A stretch of 64,000 nucleotides of DNA. Source: Vulcanimicrobiota bacterium (lineage in GTDB: Bacteria > Vulcanimicrobiota > Vulcanimicrobiia > Vulcanimicrobiales > Vulcanimicrobiaceae). Under the pieces are notes generated by a model. That model did not search any database. It was not told where the DNA came from and was given only the letters and a program-made list of their open reading frames with translations. Positions 9,519 to 18,965 of the stretch are shown in pieces (positions within the stretch are counted from its first letter, which is position 1; every line of letters begins with the position of its first letter). Both the position numbers and the translations under genes were made by a program. The stretch covers positions 1 through 64,000 of the forward strand of contig PMOS01000042.1 of assembly GCA_003161435.1 (NCBI GenBank), in the 5' to 3' direction.

Positions 9519-10246
9519 ACGCCGTCGAGGTGCGCGGATTGCACGTCCGCTACGAACGCGTCGAAGCATTGCAAGGCGTCGACTTCGACGTGCCGCGCGG
9601 GACGGCGCTGGGAATCGTGGGGCCGAACGGCTCCGGGAAGTCGACGCTCCTCAAAGCGGTTGCTGGGCTGCTGCGGCCGTCGGCGGGCAGCGTGCGCGTG
9701 CAAGGGCGCCCGCCGCGCGAGCTGCCGCCCGGGACGATCGGCTACGTCCCACAGATCGAAGACGTCGATTGGCAGTTCCCGGTCAGCGTGCGCGACGTGA
9801 TCGCGATGGGCCGCTATCCGCGCCTTGGGCCGTTCCGCCCGTTCTCCGCGCACGATCGCCGCGCGATCTCCCGCGCGATCGAGGCCCTCGATCTCGGCGC
9901 CCTCGCCGACCGGCACATCAGCGCGCTCTCGGGCGGTCAGCAGCAGCGCACGTTCGTCGCGCGCGCGATCGCGCAGGAACCGCTGTTGCTGCTGCTCGAC
10001 GAGCCGACGACCGGCGTCGACGCGGCGACCGAAGACTCGTTGCTGCAGCTCGTGCGCGGCCTGGTTGCCGACGGGCTCCCGGTGCTGATGACCACTCACG
10101 ATCTCGACCGGGCGGACGAGTGGTTCGACCGACTCATCGTCGTCGACCGCAAGATCCTTGCCGACGGAACCCCGGACGCCGTGCTCGAGTCGGGCGCGTA
10201 CGCCGGGATTCGCGAGCACACGCACACGCACGGGCACCGACGATAG
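9515..10246 (+). CDS. Metal ABC transporter ATP-binding protein
   Basis: GTG start overlapping the previous stop; Walker A GPNGSGKST, LSGGQQQR signature, LLLLDEP Walker B. Confidence 0.9.
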   Translation: MNAVEVRGLHVRYERVEALQGVDFDVPRGTALGIVGPNGSGKSTLLKAVAGLLRPSAGSVRVQGRPPRELPPGTIGYVPQIEDVDWQFPVSVRDVIAMGRYPRLGPFRPFSAHDRRAISRAIEALDLGALADRHISALSGGQQQRTFVARAIAQEPLLLLLDEPTTGVDAATEDSLLQLVRGLVADGLPVLMTTHDLDRADEWFDRLIVVDRKILADGTPDAVLESGAYAGIREHTHTHGHRR

Positions 10247-10247
10247 C

Positions 10248-11075
10248 GTGTTCGACGCCCTCGCGCCGTTCCAGTACGACTTCATGCAGCGCGCGTTCGT
10301 CGCGGCGCTGGTCGTCGGCGTGCTGTGCTCGGCGCTGGGGACCTATGTCGTGCTCCGCAAGCTGTCGTTCATCGGCGACGGGCTCGCGCACGCGTCGTTC
10401 GCCGGAATCGTCATCGCGTATCTGCGCGGCGCAAACTTCTACGGCGGCGCGGCGGTCGCCACCATCGTCACCGCGCTGGCGATCGGGTTCGTCAACCGGC
10501 GCGGTCGGGTTTCGCTCGACACGGCGATCGGCGTGCTGTTCACCGCCGCGTTCGCGCTGGGCATCTTCTTGATGTCGCGCTCGACGCGCGCCACGGTCGA
10601 CCTGCAGAACTACCTGTTCGGCAACATCCTGGGCGTCTCGTCGTCGGACGTCGCGGTGGTCGTCGGCGTCGGGCTCGCGATCGCGGTCGTCGTCGGCGCG
10701 CTGTGGCGACCGCTGCTCTACACCTCGTTCGATCCGGTCGTCGCGCAGGCCGCCGGGATTCGCGCCTGGTTCATCGACTACGCGCTGCTGGTGATCTTGG
10801 CGCTGACGATCATCGTCTCGGTGCAGCTGGTCGGCATCGTGCTGGTCGCCGCGCTGCTGGTCACGCCCGCCGCCGCCGCCGCGCAACTCACCCAGCGCTT
10901 CATCCCGATGATGGCGCTGTCGTGTACGTTCGGCATCATCTCGGCGCTGGGCGGACTCTACGCCTCGTACGAGTTGCACGCGTCGTCGGGCGCGACGATC
11001 GTGCTGCTCGCAACGCTGATCTTCTTCGCTGCGCTCACGGTCAACGCAGTGCGTCGACCGCGGCGCGTTCTTTGA
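10248..11075 (+). CDS. Metal ABC transporter permease (ZnuB/TroC-like)
   Basis: Multi-TM; LGTYVVLRKLSFIGDGLAHASFAG motif; contiguous with the ATPase. Confidence 0.88.
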   Translation: MFDALAPFQYDFMQRAFVAALVVGVLCSALGTYVVLRKLSFIGDGLAHASFAGIVIAYLRGANFYGGAAVATIVTALAIGFVNRRGRVSLDTAIGVLFTAAFALGIFLMSRSTRATVDLQNYLFGNILGVSSSDVAVVVGVGLAIAVVVGALWRPLLYTSFDPVVAQAAGIRAWFIDYALLVILALTIIVSVQLVGIVLVAALLVTPAAAAAQLTQRFIPMMALSCTFGIISALGGLYASYELHASSGATIVLLATLIFFAALTVNAVRRPRRVL

Positions 11076-12786
11076 TCGAACCGATCCCCGTCACCGCGTC
11101 GAACCCGGTCGTCACCGTGCAGCCGTCGGGCTGCTGATCGGGGCAGCCCTTCACCATCGGCGGCGGCGAGGGCAGAATCCCCTTGAAGTTCTTGGGCAAC
11201 GGCGCGCGGCGCGGGCGCAGCGTGTTGTCCTTCCAGCCGCGGTCGTTCTCGCGCGACACGTCGCGAAACGCCGCGGGCGAGGTGCGTGCCAAGACGTACA
11301 GGTCGGACTGTGTGAGCAGGCGGTGTGCCGGGCTCACCAAGCTGTTGATCGCCGCCAGCTCCGCGCCGACGATCGAGGCGCTCTCGCTCGTTCCGCCGAC
11401 ACCGCCCAGTCCGTACCCGTGCCAATACACGCGCAAGTGTCCCGCGGCATCGGCCGCTACGTCGGGAACGATGCGGTTGTGCACGTATCGTGTCGAGAAC
11501 AGGAAGTCACCGGGTGCGTCCTGCCAGCTCGGGCGCGGCTCGCCCGAGATCCCGCCGCCCCCGGCATGCGCGAGATCGTTCCACGGGCCTTCGTCGGCGA
11601 CGCCGTCGCGGTCGCCCAGTTGCGTGCCGCCGGCGCAGATGACGTAGATCGACACGCACGGCCACGCCACGCGTGGCCGCTCGATGCCGGTTTCCTTGTA
11701 ACCATAGGCTCCGTCGTCGCCGGCCGGAACCACCATCGGGATCCCGCGCACGACCGCTTCGAGTTGTGGCAGCGGCGTGAGGCCGTACCGCGCCGCGATC
11801 GTGGTGTCGACCGGCCCGACGACGATCGGAAACACGATGACGGTCGGATCGAGATCGAGCGCGCGCGAAAGAGCCAGCGTTCCGTCGTTGCCGCCGCCGC
11901 AGACGTCGTCGTAGTCGGCGATGATCTCGGCGAGCGGCGCCATCGTCACCGCGGAGCTCACGTCGAGCCCGGCTTCTTGGCCGCGGTCGTCGCGGCCGCA
12001 TTCGGTCGACGCGCTCTTGAACATGAAGCTGCGCTCGGTGATGCGTGTCATGTCCGCTCCGGGCGGCGCACCGTCCGACGCGAGGAACTTGCGGATGTCG
12101 TTCACCTCGAACTGGTCCGACGCGTCTTCGACCAGCACGATGCGCTGCGCACCGCCGCCGTTATCGACCGCGTCGGTCATCGAGCGAAACCGCGCCGGCT
12201 CGTACCAGTCGCCGCGAAAGTACGTGAACGACGGGCGCGTGTCGGCCAGCCGCGGGCTCGTCGCGACGACCGCGCCGCGCACGTCGCGCACGCCGGCGAC
12301 GGGCACGTTGAGCGGCCCGCTCGGCGCCAGCACGGTGCGCGTACCGTCGGTCCACTTCTCCCAGTGGACGCCGAACAGTTTCTCGGCCTCGGAGATGCGC
12401 AGCAGCGCACCCGAGACGAGCCCGTCGCCGGCAACCTCGACGTCGGTCCCGCCATGCGCCCGCAACAATGTGCCGACCGCGCGGTTGTCCTGGATGCGGG
12501 AGAACCGGTCCAGGAAAGCCTGCAGCGCCAACACCTGACGATGCGCCGGGTTTGCCGGGTCGCTCATCTGCGTGGCGAGTCCCTCCAAGTCGGCTTTGGG
12601 CTGCAGCTCGATCGCCAGGTGGAGCACCGTCTTGGGATCGGCGGGGCCCGCGTCGTGTAGTCCGCTCAGGGCGCCGAGCGGGACCGGCACGCGCGAGCTC
12701 GCGGCGCCTGCATTCTGGGAAGCCGCCGAGAGGGTCAGCGCGATGAGCGCGCAACCGAATACCCGGCGAAAGCGTTTCTTGGTCAA
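11041..12786 (-). CDS. S53 (sedolisin/kumamolisin-like) peptidase with pro-domain
   Basis: Pro-kumamolisin-like N-terminus, VVPAGDDGAYG and GVGGTSESASIVG; signal peptide after a likely TTG start. Confidence 0.75.
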   Translation of the reverse strand: MTKKRFRRVFGCALIALTLSAASQNAGAASSRVPVPLGALSGLHDAGPADPKTVLHLAIELQPKADLEGLATQMSDPANPAHRQVLALQAFLDRFSRIQDNRAVGTLLRAHGGTDVEVAGDGLVSGALLRISEAEKLFGVHWEKWTDGTRTVLAPSGPLNVPVAGVRDVRGAVVATSPRLADTRPSFTYFRGDWYEPARFRSMTDAVDNGGGAQRIVLVEDASDQFEVNDIRKFLASDGAPPGADMTRITERSFMFKSASTECGRDDRGQEAGLDVSSAVTMAPLAEIIADYDDVCGGGNDGTLALSRALDLDPTVIVFPIVVGPVDTTIAARYGLTPLPQLEAVVRGIPMVVPAGDDGAYGYKETGIERPRVAWPCVSIYVICAGGTQLGDRDGVADEGPWNDLAHAGGGGISGEPRPSWQDAPGDFLFSTRYVHNRIVPDVAADAAGHLRVYWHGYGLGGVGGTSESASIVGAELAAINSLVSPAHRLLTQSDLYVLARTSPAAFRDVSRENDRGWKDNTLRPRRAPLPKNFKGILPSPPPMVKGCPDQQPDGCTVTTGFDAVTGIGSIKERAAVDALR

Positions 12787-12814
12787 CCGCGTCCTTTCCG
12801 AGGGGATCCCTGGA

Positions 12815-13600
12815 GTGCAACGCACCGCGTTCATCCGCAGTCTCATCGCCGGCGTCGGAGCCGTCGAGTTGACGCACATCAGCCCGGCCCTGGCCGGGAT
12901 CGACGAGCCGTCCGTCGGTCGCGAGGTTTTCGCGCAACTTCGCGAGGACGGTGAGCTGCTGTTCGACTCGGAGTACTACGAACACCTCAACGAGATCGGA
13001 TCGGTGATCGCCCAGACGGTCGTTTCCCGATATCCCTATCCGATCCGCTATTACATCGTGCGCGGCGACTCGGCCAACGCGTTTTCGGTTCCGGGCGGGA
13101 ACATCTACGTCAACGAGCCCCTGCTTCGCCTGGCGAAGAACCGTGACGAGCTGGCCGGCGTGCTGGCCCACGAAACCGGCCACATGGTGCTGCACCATGT
13201 CGCCCAGCACATGAACGCGCTTCAGAAGAAGAACACCGCGGCGCAAATCGGTTCGATCCTCGCGCAAATCGTGCTCGGCCCGCTCGCCGGGGCCGCCGTC
13301 GACTATGGCTCGCAATACGCGGTGGCCGGCAGCGATGCCGCGCAATCACGGCACATCGAGGCGCAGGCCGACGAAGAGGGCGCGCGCATCATGGCGGCGA
13401 CCGGACAGTTCAACCCATGGGGGATGGTTTGGTTTTTCCAGATCATGACCGAGTCGTACGGTCCGGGTCAAAACTTCTGGCTGCGCGATCATCCGCTCGA
13501 CCAGCAGCGCATCACCGATCTCGCCAACGAGTTCCGCGACAACCCCACGGTCTTCGGCAAGTACAAAGACACGCAGCAAAAAGACGTCGCGTACTGGTAG
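12815..13600 (+). CDS. M48 family metallopeptidase, exported
   Basis: HETGH motif, FSVPGGNIYVNEPLL; signal peptide from GTG start. Confidence 0.85.
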   Translation: MQRTAFIRSLIAGVGAVELTHISPALAGIDEPSVGREVFAQLREDGELLFDSEYYEHLNEIGSVIAQTVVSRYPYPIRYYIVRGDSANAFSVPGGNIYVNEPLLRLAKNRDELAGVLAHETGHMVLHHVAQHMNALQKKNTAAQIGSILAQIVLGPLAGAAVDYGSQYAVAGSDAAQSRHIEAQADEEGARIMAATGQFNPWGMVWFFQIMTESYGPGQNFWLRDHPLDQQRITDLANEFRDNPTVFGKYKDTQQKDVAYW

Positions 13601-13609
13601 CTGCCTGCT

Positions 13610-14782
13610 TCACTGCGGGCGCACGGTGATGCGCGCGGCGCCTTCGGGATCGATCGCGATCCGTAGGGCGGCGTTGCCGGGCCGGCCGGCGTCGTCCCAG
13701 CCGGCGATAGCGTTCTGCAGCCGATCGGTGAGGCCGACACCGCTGCCGAAGCGGCGCAGCATCACGTCGCCGTGTCCGCGCGCGGCCAGCAGCACGAGCT
13801 CGCCCACGCTGCCGAGCCCGAACGTCGATGCGACCCCGTACGACGTCGCCCCACCCGGGATGAGGTTCGGAACGTGTCCGGCCAAAGCTGCGGTACCCTG
13901 CGCGCTCACTCGGCAGAATGCGTCATCGTGAAGCGCGAGCCACAGCGTGAAGCCTTCCCACGCGTCACGCACGTCCAGATGGCGCACGGGATGCGTATCG
14001 TGCGTGCGATCGCGCAGCGCGCGCACGATCGCGTCGGCGTCGATCGCCGTAGCGTTTGCGGCGAGCACGTATAACGTCGTTGCCGGATCGCCCAAGGCGA
14101 TCGTCCGGCTGAACTGCGTCGCCGACGGCCCGCGCAGCATGATGAAGCCGGCGTCGAGAACCGTGCTGCTCTCCAAGCCGTGGATCGTGCGTTCGAACGA
14201 GACGACCTTCTGCATCGTGCGAACCGTCAACGGCGCGACCAGCCGTCCTCCGCCGCGCAGTTGATCGATCCAGGCCGCCGGGATCTGCTCGACGCCGACG
14301 GTGGCGACGATTGCGTCGAACGGTGCGCCCTCCGGATCGCCCGCGGCACCGTCTGCAACGATCGTGCGCACGCGCGCGTAGCCCGCCTCGTCGAGATGAC
14401 CGCGCGCCGCGGCGACCAGCTCGGCATCGATATCGATCGTGGTTACCGTGCCTTGCGGTCCGACGAGTTCGGCGAGCAGCGCCGCGTTGTAGCCGCTGCC
14501 CGTACCGATCTCGAGCACGCGCTCGCCGCCGCGCAATCCGAGCATCTCGAGCATCTGCGCCATGATCGCCGGCTGCGACGACGAGCTGACCGGCACGCCG
14601 TCGTCCAGCTTGATCGCGATCGACCGGTCGGCGTACACGTCGGCCGGCGGGACGCCGGGGACGAACAGGTGGCGCGGGACGCGGCCGAAGGCGGTTGCGA
14701 CGCCCGGCGTACGGACGTCGCCGCGAGCGCGCAACTCGCCGACCAGCCGGGCGCGCAAGTCCGCCAGCCCGTGATCGGTCAC
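13610..14782 (-). CDS. Protein-L-isoaspartate O-methyltransferase family protein with C-terminal extension
   Basis: PRHLFVP, VLEIGTGSGYNAALLAEL, GGRLVAPL motifs of the PCMT fold; about 170 aa extension. Confidence 0.8.
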   Translation of the reverse strand: MTDHGLADLRARLVGELRARGDVRTPGVATAFGRVPRHLFVPGVPPADVYADRSIAIKLDDGVPVSSSSQPAIMAQMLEMLGLRGGERVLEIGTGSGYNAALLAELVGPQGTVTTIDIDAELVAAARGHLDEAGYARVRTIVADGAAGDPEGAPFDAIVATVGVEQIPAAWIDQLRGGGRLVAPLTVRTMQKVVSFERTIHGLESSTVLDAGFIMLRGPSATQFSRTIALGDPATTLYVLAANATAIDADAIVRALRDRTHDTHPVRHLDVRDAWEGFTLWLALHDDAFCRVSAQGTAALAGHVPNLIPGGATSYGVASTFGLGSVGELVLLAARGHGDVMLRRFGSGVGLTDRLQNAIAGWDDAGRPGNAALRIAIDPEGAARITVRPQ

Positions 14783-15792
14783 GGCCGTAAGCCCGGAACG
14801 ACGACGGCCGCGCCGTCGACCGCATCACCGCGAACGGCCGCCAACGCGTCGCCGACGCGCTCGAGCGAAAAGGCAGTCGCATGCGGCTTCAACCCGATCC
14901 GCGCGGCGAGCGTGAGGAAATCGCGCGCATCGCTGCGCGTCATGTTCGCGACCGATCGCAGCTGACGCTCGCCCCACAGCAGCGTGTCGTAGTCGAACTG
15001 CGGGATGCGATCGAGGTGGATCGCGTTGATCGCGACGATGCCGCCCTTGCGCAGCGCGCCGAGCGCCGCGATCACGACGTCGCCGGCGGGCGCGAACGTC
15101 ACCGCGCGGTCGAGCGCGACCGGCGGCCGGTCCGTCGCGTCACCGACCCAGTCGACGCCGAGCGAACGGGCGAAGGCGCGGTGCGACTCGCCGCGCGTGC
15201 TGACGTAGACCTCGCAGTCCCACGAACGCAGCACCGCGACCATCAGGTGCGCCGACGCACCGAACCCGAACAGCCCGACGCGTTCGCCGCGCTCGACGCC
15301 CGCGACGCGCAGCGCCCGAAACCCGATGATCCCCGCGCACAGCAGCGGCGCGGCGTGCGTGTCGTCGAGCGCATCGGGCAGCGGATAGGTGAACGCCGCG
15401 CGCGCGACGGCGTACTCGGCGTAGCCGCCGTCGACGTCGTAACCGGTGAACCGGATCGCGTCGCACAAGTTCTCGTCGCGCCGGCGGCAGAACGGGCAGG
15501 TGCCGTCGGTCGACGCGATCCACGAAACGCCGACGCGCGTTCCGACCGGGCGGTCCGCCGTCGCGCCGGCGACGACGTCGCCGACGATCTGGTGACCCGG
15601 GACGACCGGGTCGGCGTGCGGCGGCAACTCGCCGTCGACGATGTGCAGATCGGTGCGGCAGACGCCGCACGCGCGCACGCGCAGCAGCACGTCGCCGTCG
15701 CCCGGCACGGGCAGCGGGCGTTCGATCACGCGCAGCCCTCCGGCGGAGCGGTCGAACACCGCGGCACGCATCGACGACGGCAGCGCAGGCAT
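14779..15792 (-). CDS. Zinc-dependent alcohol dehydrogenase family protein
   Basis: GVCRTDLHIVDGELP, PVVPGHQIVG, structural zinc Cys cluster, NAIHLDRIPQFDYDTLLWGER. Confidence 0.88.
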   Translation of the reverse strand: MPALPSSMRAAVFDRSAGGLRVIERPLPVPGDGDVLLRVRACGVCRTDLHIVDGELPPHADPVVPGHQIVGDVVAGATADRPVGTRVGVSWIASTDGTCPFCRRRDENLCDAIRFTGYDVDGGYAEYAVARAAFTYPLPDALDDTHAAPLLCAGIIGFRALRVAGVERGERVGLFGFGASAHLMVAVLRSWDCEVYVSTRGESHRAFARSLGVDWVGDATDRPPVALDRAVTFAPAGDVVIAALGALRKGGIVAINAIHLDRIPQFDYDTLLWGERQLRSVANMTRSDARDFLTLAARIGLKPHATAFSLERVGDALAAVRGDAVDGAAVVVPGLRP

Positions 15793-15794
15793 CG

Positions 15795-16895
15795 CTACTC
15801 GGGGACGCGCGTCACGCGGTAGTTGTCGCCGTCGCGCTCGAGAAACCCGCCGTCGGCGAGCGCGTCGAGCACGGCGATCGTCACCGCGCGTTCGTTCTTG
15901 TTGGGCATCCCTGCCCACTGCAGCGCGACCTCGTTCGCATCGAGCACGCTGCCGTCGTGCAACAGCCCGCGGACGAACCCTTCGCTCAAACGCACGCGCT
16001 CCATGCGGCGGCGCACCGGCTCCAGCGCAGCGTCGAAGGTATCCGGGGGCGGCTCCGGTGTGGTCGGCGGCGGCGCCGGCGGCTGCACAACGGGTGCGGG
16101 CGCCGCGAGCGCGGGAGCCGGCGAAACGTCCTGCGTGCCGATCAGCCCGGGATTGCTTGCGAGCAGCGTCTCGGTGATGCCGGGAAACGTCTCGGCGAGC
16201 GCGACGACGGCGGTTTGCCAGGGGACGGCGTTGAGCACCGGAGGACGCGTGCCGACGGCGACGAGGATCTTGCGCGCGACGTCTTCGGGCGCCGCGAGCA
16301 GCGACACCGGCGCGCCGGGGAGTCCGGCCCGCGACATGAACGCGGTATCGACCGCGCCGGGATCGACGTAGGTGACCGCAATTCCCTGCGGTCGCAGCTC
16401 GCGCCGCAGCACGGCGCTCGCCGAGCGTGTCGCGGCCTTCGCCGGCGGGTACGCGCCCAACCCGCCGACCGGGACGCGCGCGACGCCGCTGCCCAGCATG
16501 AACACGTGGCCGCGCGAGGCGCGCAGCAACGGCAGCGCTTCGCGAACGAGCGCCAGCGGGCCGATCACGTGGACGTTGAACTGCGCGCGCAACGCGTCGT
16601 CGGTCTGCTCGGAGATGGGACCGACCGCGACATGGCCCGCGTTGTTGACCAGCACGTCGATCCCGCCGAAGCTGCTCCGGGCGAGCTCGACGATCGCCGG
16701 CGCGTTGGCCGGGTCGCCGACGTCGTACACCGCCGTCACGATCCGGCCGCGCTCTCGCTGGACGTGCGCGGCGACGGCGTCGAGTGCGGCGCGGTTGCGC
16801 GCGATCGCGACGATGTCATAGCCGGCGCGTCCGGCGCGAAACGCGAGGGCGCGCCCGATCCCGCTCGACGCGCCGGTGATGACGATGACGCTCAA
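15795..16895 (-). CDS. SDR family oxidoreductase with Pro-rich linker and C-terminal extra domain
   Basis: VITGASSGIGRALA, NNAG, YPPAK (Y-x3-K); tail after Pro/Ala-rich linker. Confidence 0.82.
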   Translation of the reverse strand: MSVIVITGASSGIGRALAFRAGRAGYDIVAIARNRAALDAVAAHVQRERGRIVTAVYDVGDPANAPAIVELARSSFGGIDVLVNNAGHVAVGPISEQTDDALRAQFNVHVIGPLALVREALPLLRASRGHVFMLGSGVARVPVGGLGAYPPAKAATRSASAVLRRELRPQGIAVTYVDPGAVDTAFMSRAGLPGAPVSLLAAPEDVARKILVAVGTRPPVLNAVPWQTAVVALAETFPGITETLLASNPGLIGTQDVSPAPALAAPAPVVQPPAPPPTTPEPPPDTFDAALEPVRRRMERVRLSEGFVRGLLHDGSVLDANEVALQWAGMPNKNERAVTIAVLDALADGGFLERDGDNYRVTRVPE

Positions 16896-17674
16896 TGCGT
16901 GAGCCCGGCGCGCGCGTCGTCGAGCGCGCGCTTCGCCGCTGCGGTCATGAAGTTGACGTCGCCCGAGATCCCGACGAAGTTGTAGCCGAGCTGGTCGACC
17001 TCGAGCGCCATCTTCGCGTCGCGGGCGAGAAAGCCGGCGCATTTCCCGGCCTTGCGAGCGGCGGCGGCGACGCGACGCACCAGCGTCATGTACGCCTCGT
17101 CGCCGGTCCACGCGTCGGGCCAGCGCTTTCCGCCGGACGCGGCGAGATCGTTGGGCCCCACGAAGACGCCGTCGATGCCCTCGACCGCGAGCACCTCGTC
17201 GACGTTCTCGACGGCGAGCTCGGTTTCGATCTGAACGAGCACGAGCACCTCGTCGTTCGCGCGCTCGAAATAGGTCATCGCGTCGGTCGCGAAGGCGAGG
17301 TTCGTGCGCACGCCGCCGCGGCTGCGCTCGCCCAGCGGCGGAAAGCGCGCGTCGCTCACCACCTTGCGCGCGTCGTCGGCGGTGTTGATGACCGGGACCA
17401 GGATCCCCGCGCAGCCCAGATCGAGCGCCCGCTGGATCTGCGACGACTCGTTCCAGGCCGCTCGGATGAACCCGGTCACGCCGGTCGTGCGCAGCGCCGC
17501 GAGCATCGCCGCGGCCTCGTTGAGCGCGGCGGGGCCGTGCTCCATGTCGATCAGCAGCCAGTCCCAACCGACGTGGGCCATCGCCTCCGAGGCGAGAGCG
17601 TCGGGCAGCGACAGCCACGAGCCGAGAACGGTTTCGCCGGCCTGCATCCGGCGCTTCAACGAATTTTCACGCAT
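16892..17674 (-). CDS. HpcH/HpaI aldolase/citrate lyase family protein
   Basis: LLIDMEHGPA, GILVPVINTADDARKVV, VQIETELAVENVDEVLAVEGIDGVFVGPNDLA. Confidence 0.9.
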   Translation of the reverse strand: MRENSLKRRMQAGETVLGSWLSLPDALASEAMAHVGWDWLLIDMEHGPAALNEAAAMLAALRTTGVTGFIRAAWNESSQIQRALDLGCAGILVPVINTADDARKVVSDARFPPLGERSRGGVRTNLAFATDAMTYFERANDEVLVLVQIETELAVENVDEVLAVEGIDGVFVGPNDLAASGGKRWPDAWTGDEAYMTLVRRVAAAARKAGKCAGFLARDAKMALEVDQLGYNFVGISGDVNFMTAAAKRALDDARAGLTH

Positions 17675-17683
17675 CGTTTCGCC

Positions 17684-18937
17684 TTACCGCGCGCCGGCGC
17701 GACGTTCCTCGACGGAACTGGTGAAGGCGTCATACAGCGTCAGCGTGCTTTGCGGCAGGGTGCGATAATAGTAGACGTCGGCGATCAGCGGCATGTCGTT
17801 GGGGGTCAGGACGCTGCGCTGCTCGCGCGCGAAGGCGGCCAGCGCCGCGGCGACCGGCTTGGCGCTCCCGTCGTTGCGGATGATGCCGAAACCGAGCTCG
17901 TGCGGCGCGCGATCGAACGGCGGGTCGCCGTGCAGCGCTTCGGCGTAGTCGGCCCAGCACCACCAGTACGCGCCCAGCCGTCCGTCGGCGTGGAGCCGCT
18001 CGAGCACGTTCGTGCAGTACGCGGCCATCTCGTCCTCGCTCAGGCACGCGTACGTCGCAAACACCGGATCCTCGGCGAGGATCGTCGGATTCGGCAGCTC
18101 GTCCGGCAACGCGACGCGTTCGAACGGCGAGAACTTTCCGGGCGGGCACGTCGGGTTCCCGAACTCGTTGAACAGCACCGGCTTGTGCGCGAACGCCGAG
18201 GTCAACAGCGCCAGGAACGGGACGACCTCTGGATCGGCCCGGCCGCGCGAGAAGCCGCTGTAGACCGGGTAGCCGTGCATCGTCGCGAACGCGAACGGTG
18301 CGCACAACGACGACAACCGAAGGTTGCGGTTGCGGGTGAGGTCCTCGCCGTGCGTTCCGGCGGTCACCGGGATCCCGGAGCTCTCTTGCAGCGCCGCGGT
18401 CAGCCGCCGGCTCCAATCCGCCGCGTCGTGCTCGGTCGCGGGTTCGCGCAGGTTGCTGAACTCGTTGCCGAGGTCCCATGCGATCACGGCGGGGTGCGCG
18501 CGCAGCCGTTCACCCGCGCCGCGCGCGAAACGCAACTGCGCGTCGAGCAACGCGCCCGTATAGAAGTCGCCGATGCCGTATGGTGATTCGCGGTCGCCGG
18601 CGATCGTACGAAAGCGACCGTGCGGCGTGGCCGAATCGAGCGTCCACGCCGGCAGCCAGTTGACGCCGCTCATGTGGCCGCAGAAGAGGGTCGGCATCGT
18701 GCGCAGACCGGCCTCGGCGGCAATGTCCACCAGCGCTTCGAGCCGCGCGAGCATCGCCGGGTCGATCGTGTCGGACCGCGGCTGGAAGTCGTCCCAGCGC
18801 AGAAAGAATCGCACCGCGTCCAAGCCGAGCTCGGCGATGCGCGCGAAGTCGTCGCGAATCTCGCCGGGGTCGAAGCGCCGCCACATTCCCATGGCGGAGC
18901 TCCGGGGCCAATAGTTGATCCCCAGCGAGAACCGCAT
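17684..18937 (-). CDS. Glycoside hydrolase (GH5/mannanase-like)
   Basis: GINYWPRSSAMGMWRRF, AWDLGNEFSN acid catalyst region, LFNEFGNPT nucleophile region. Confidence 0.75.
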   Translation of the reverse strand: MRFSLGINYWPRSSAMGMWRRFDPGEIRDDFARIAELGLDAVRFFLRWDDFQPRSDTIDPAMLARLEALVDIAAEAGLRTMPTLFCGHMSGVNWLPAWTLDSATPHGRFRTIAGDRESPYGIGDFYTGALLDAQLRFARGAGERLRAHPAVIAWDLGNEFSNLREPATEHDAADWSRRLTAALQESSGIPVTAGTHGEDLTRNRNLRLSSLCAPFAFATMHGYPVYSGFSRGRADPEVVPFLALLTSAFAHKPVLFNEFGNPTCPPGKFSPFERVALPDELPNPTILAEDPVFATYACLSEDEMAAYCTNVLERLHADGRLGAYWWCWADYAEALHGDPPFDRAPHELGFGIIRNDGSAKPVAAALAAFAREQRSVLTPNDMPLIADVYYYRTLPQSTLTLYDAFTSSVEERRAGAR

Positions 18938-18965
18938 GCCGCAGGTTACCCTGCCCGAGCGCGAG

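Noticed and set aside
8604-9569. 321-aa minus-strand ORF
   Set aside because: Antisense to the metal-binding lipoprotein gene; Arg/Val/Asp-rich artefact
11323-12660. 445-aa plus-strand ORF
   Set aside because: Antisense of the S53 peptidase; composition artefact
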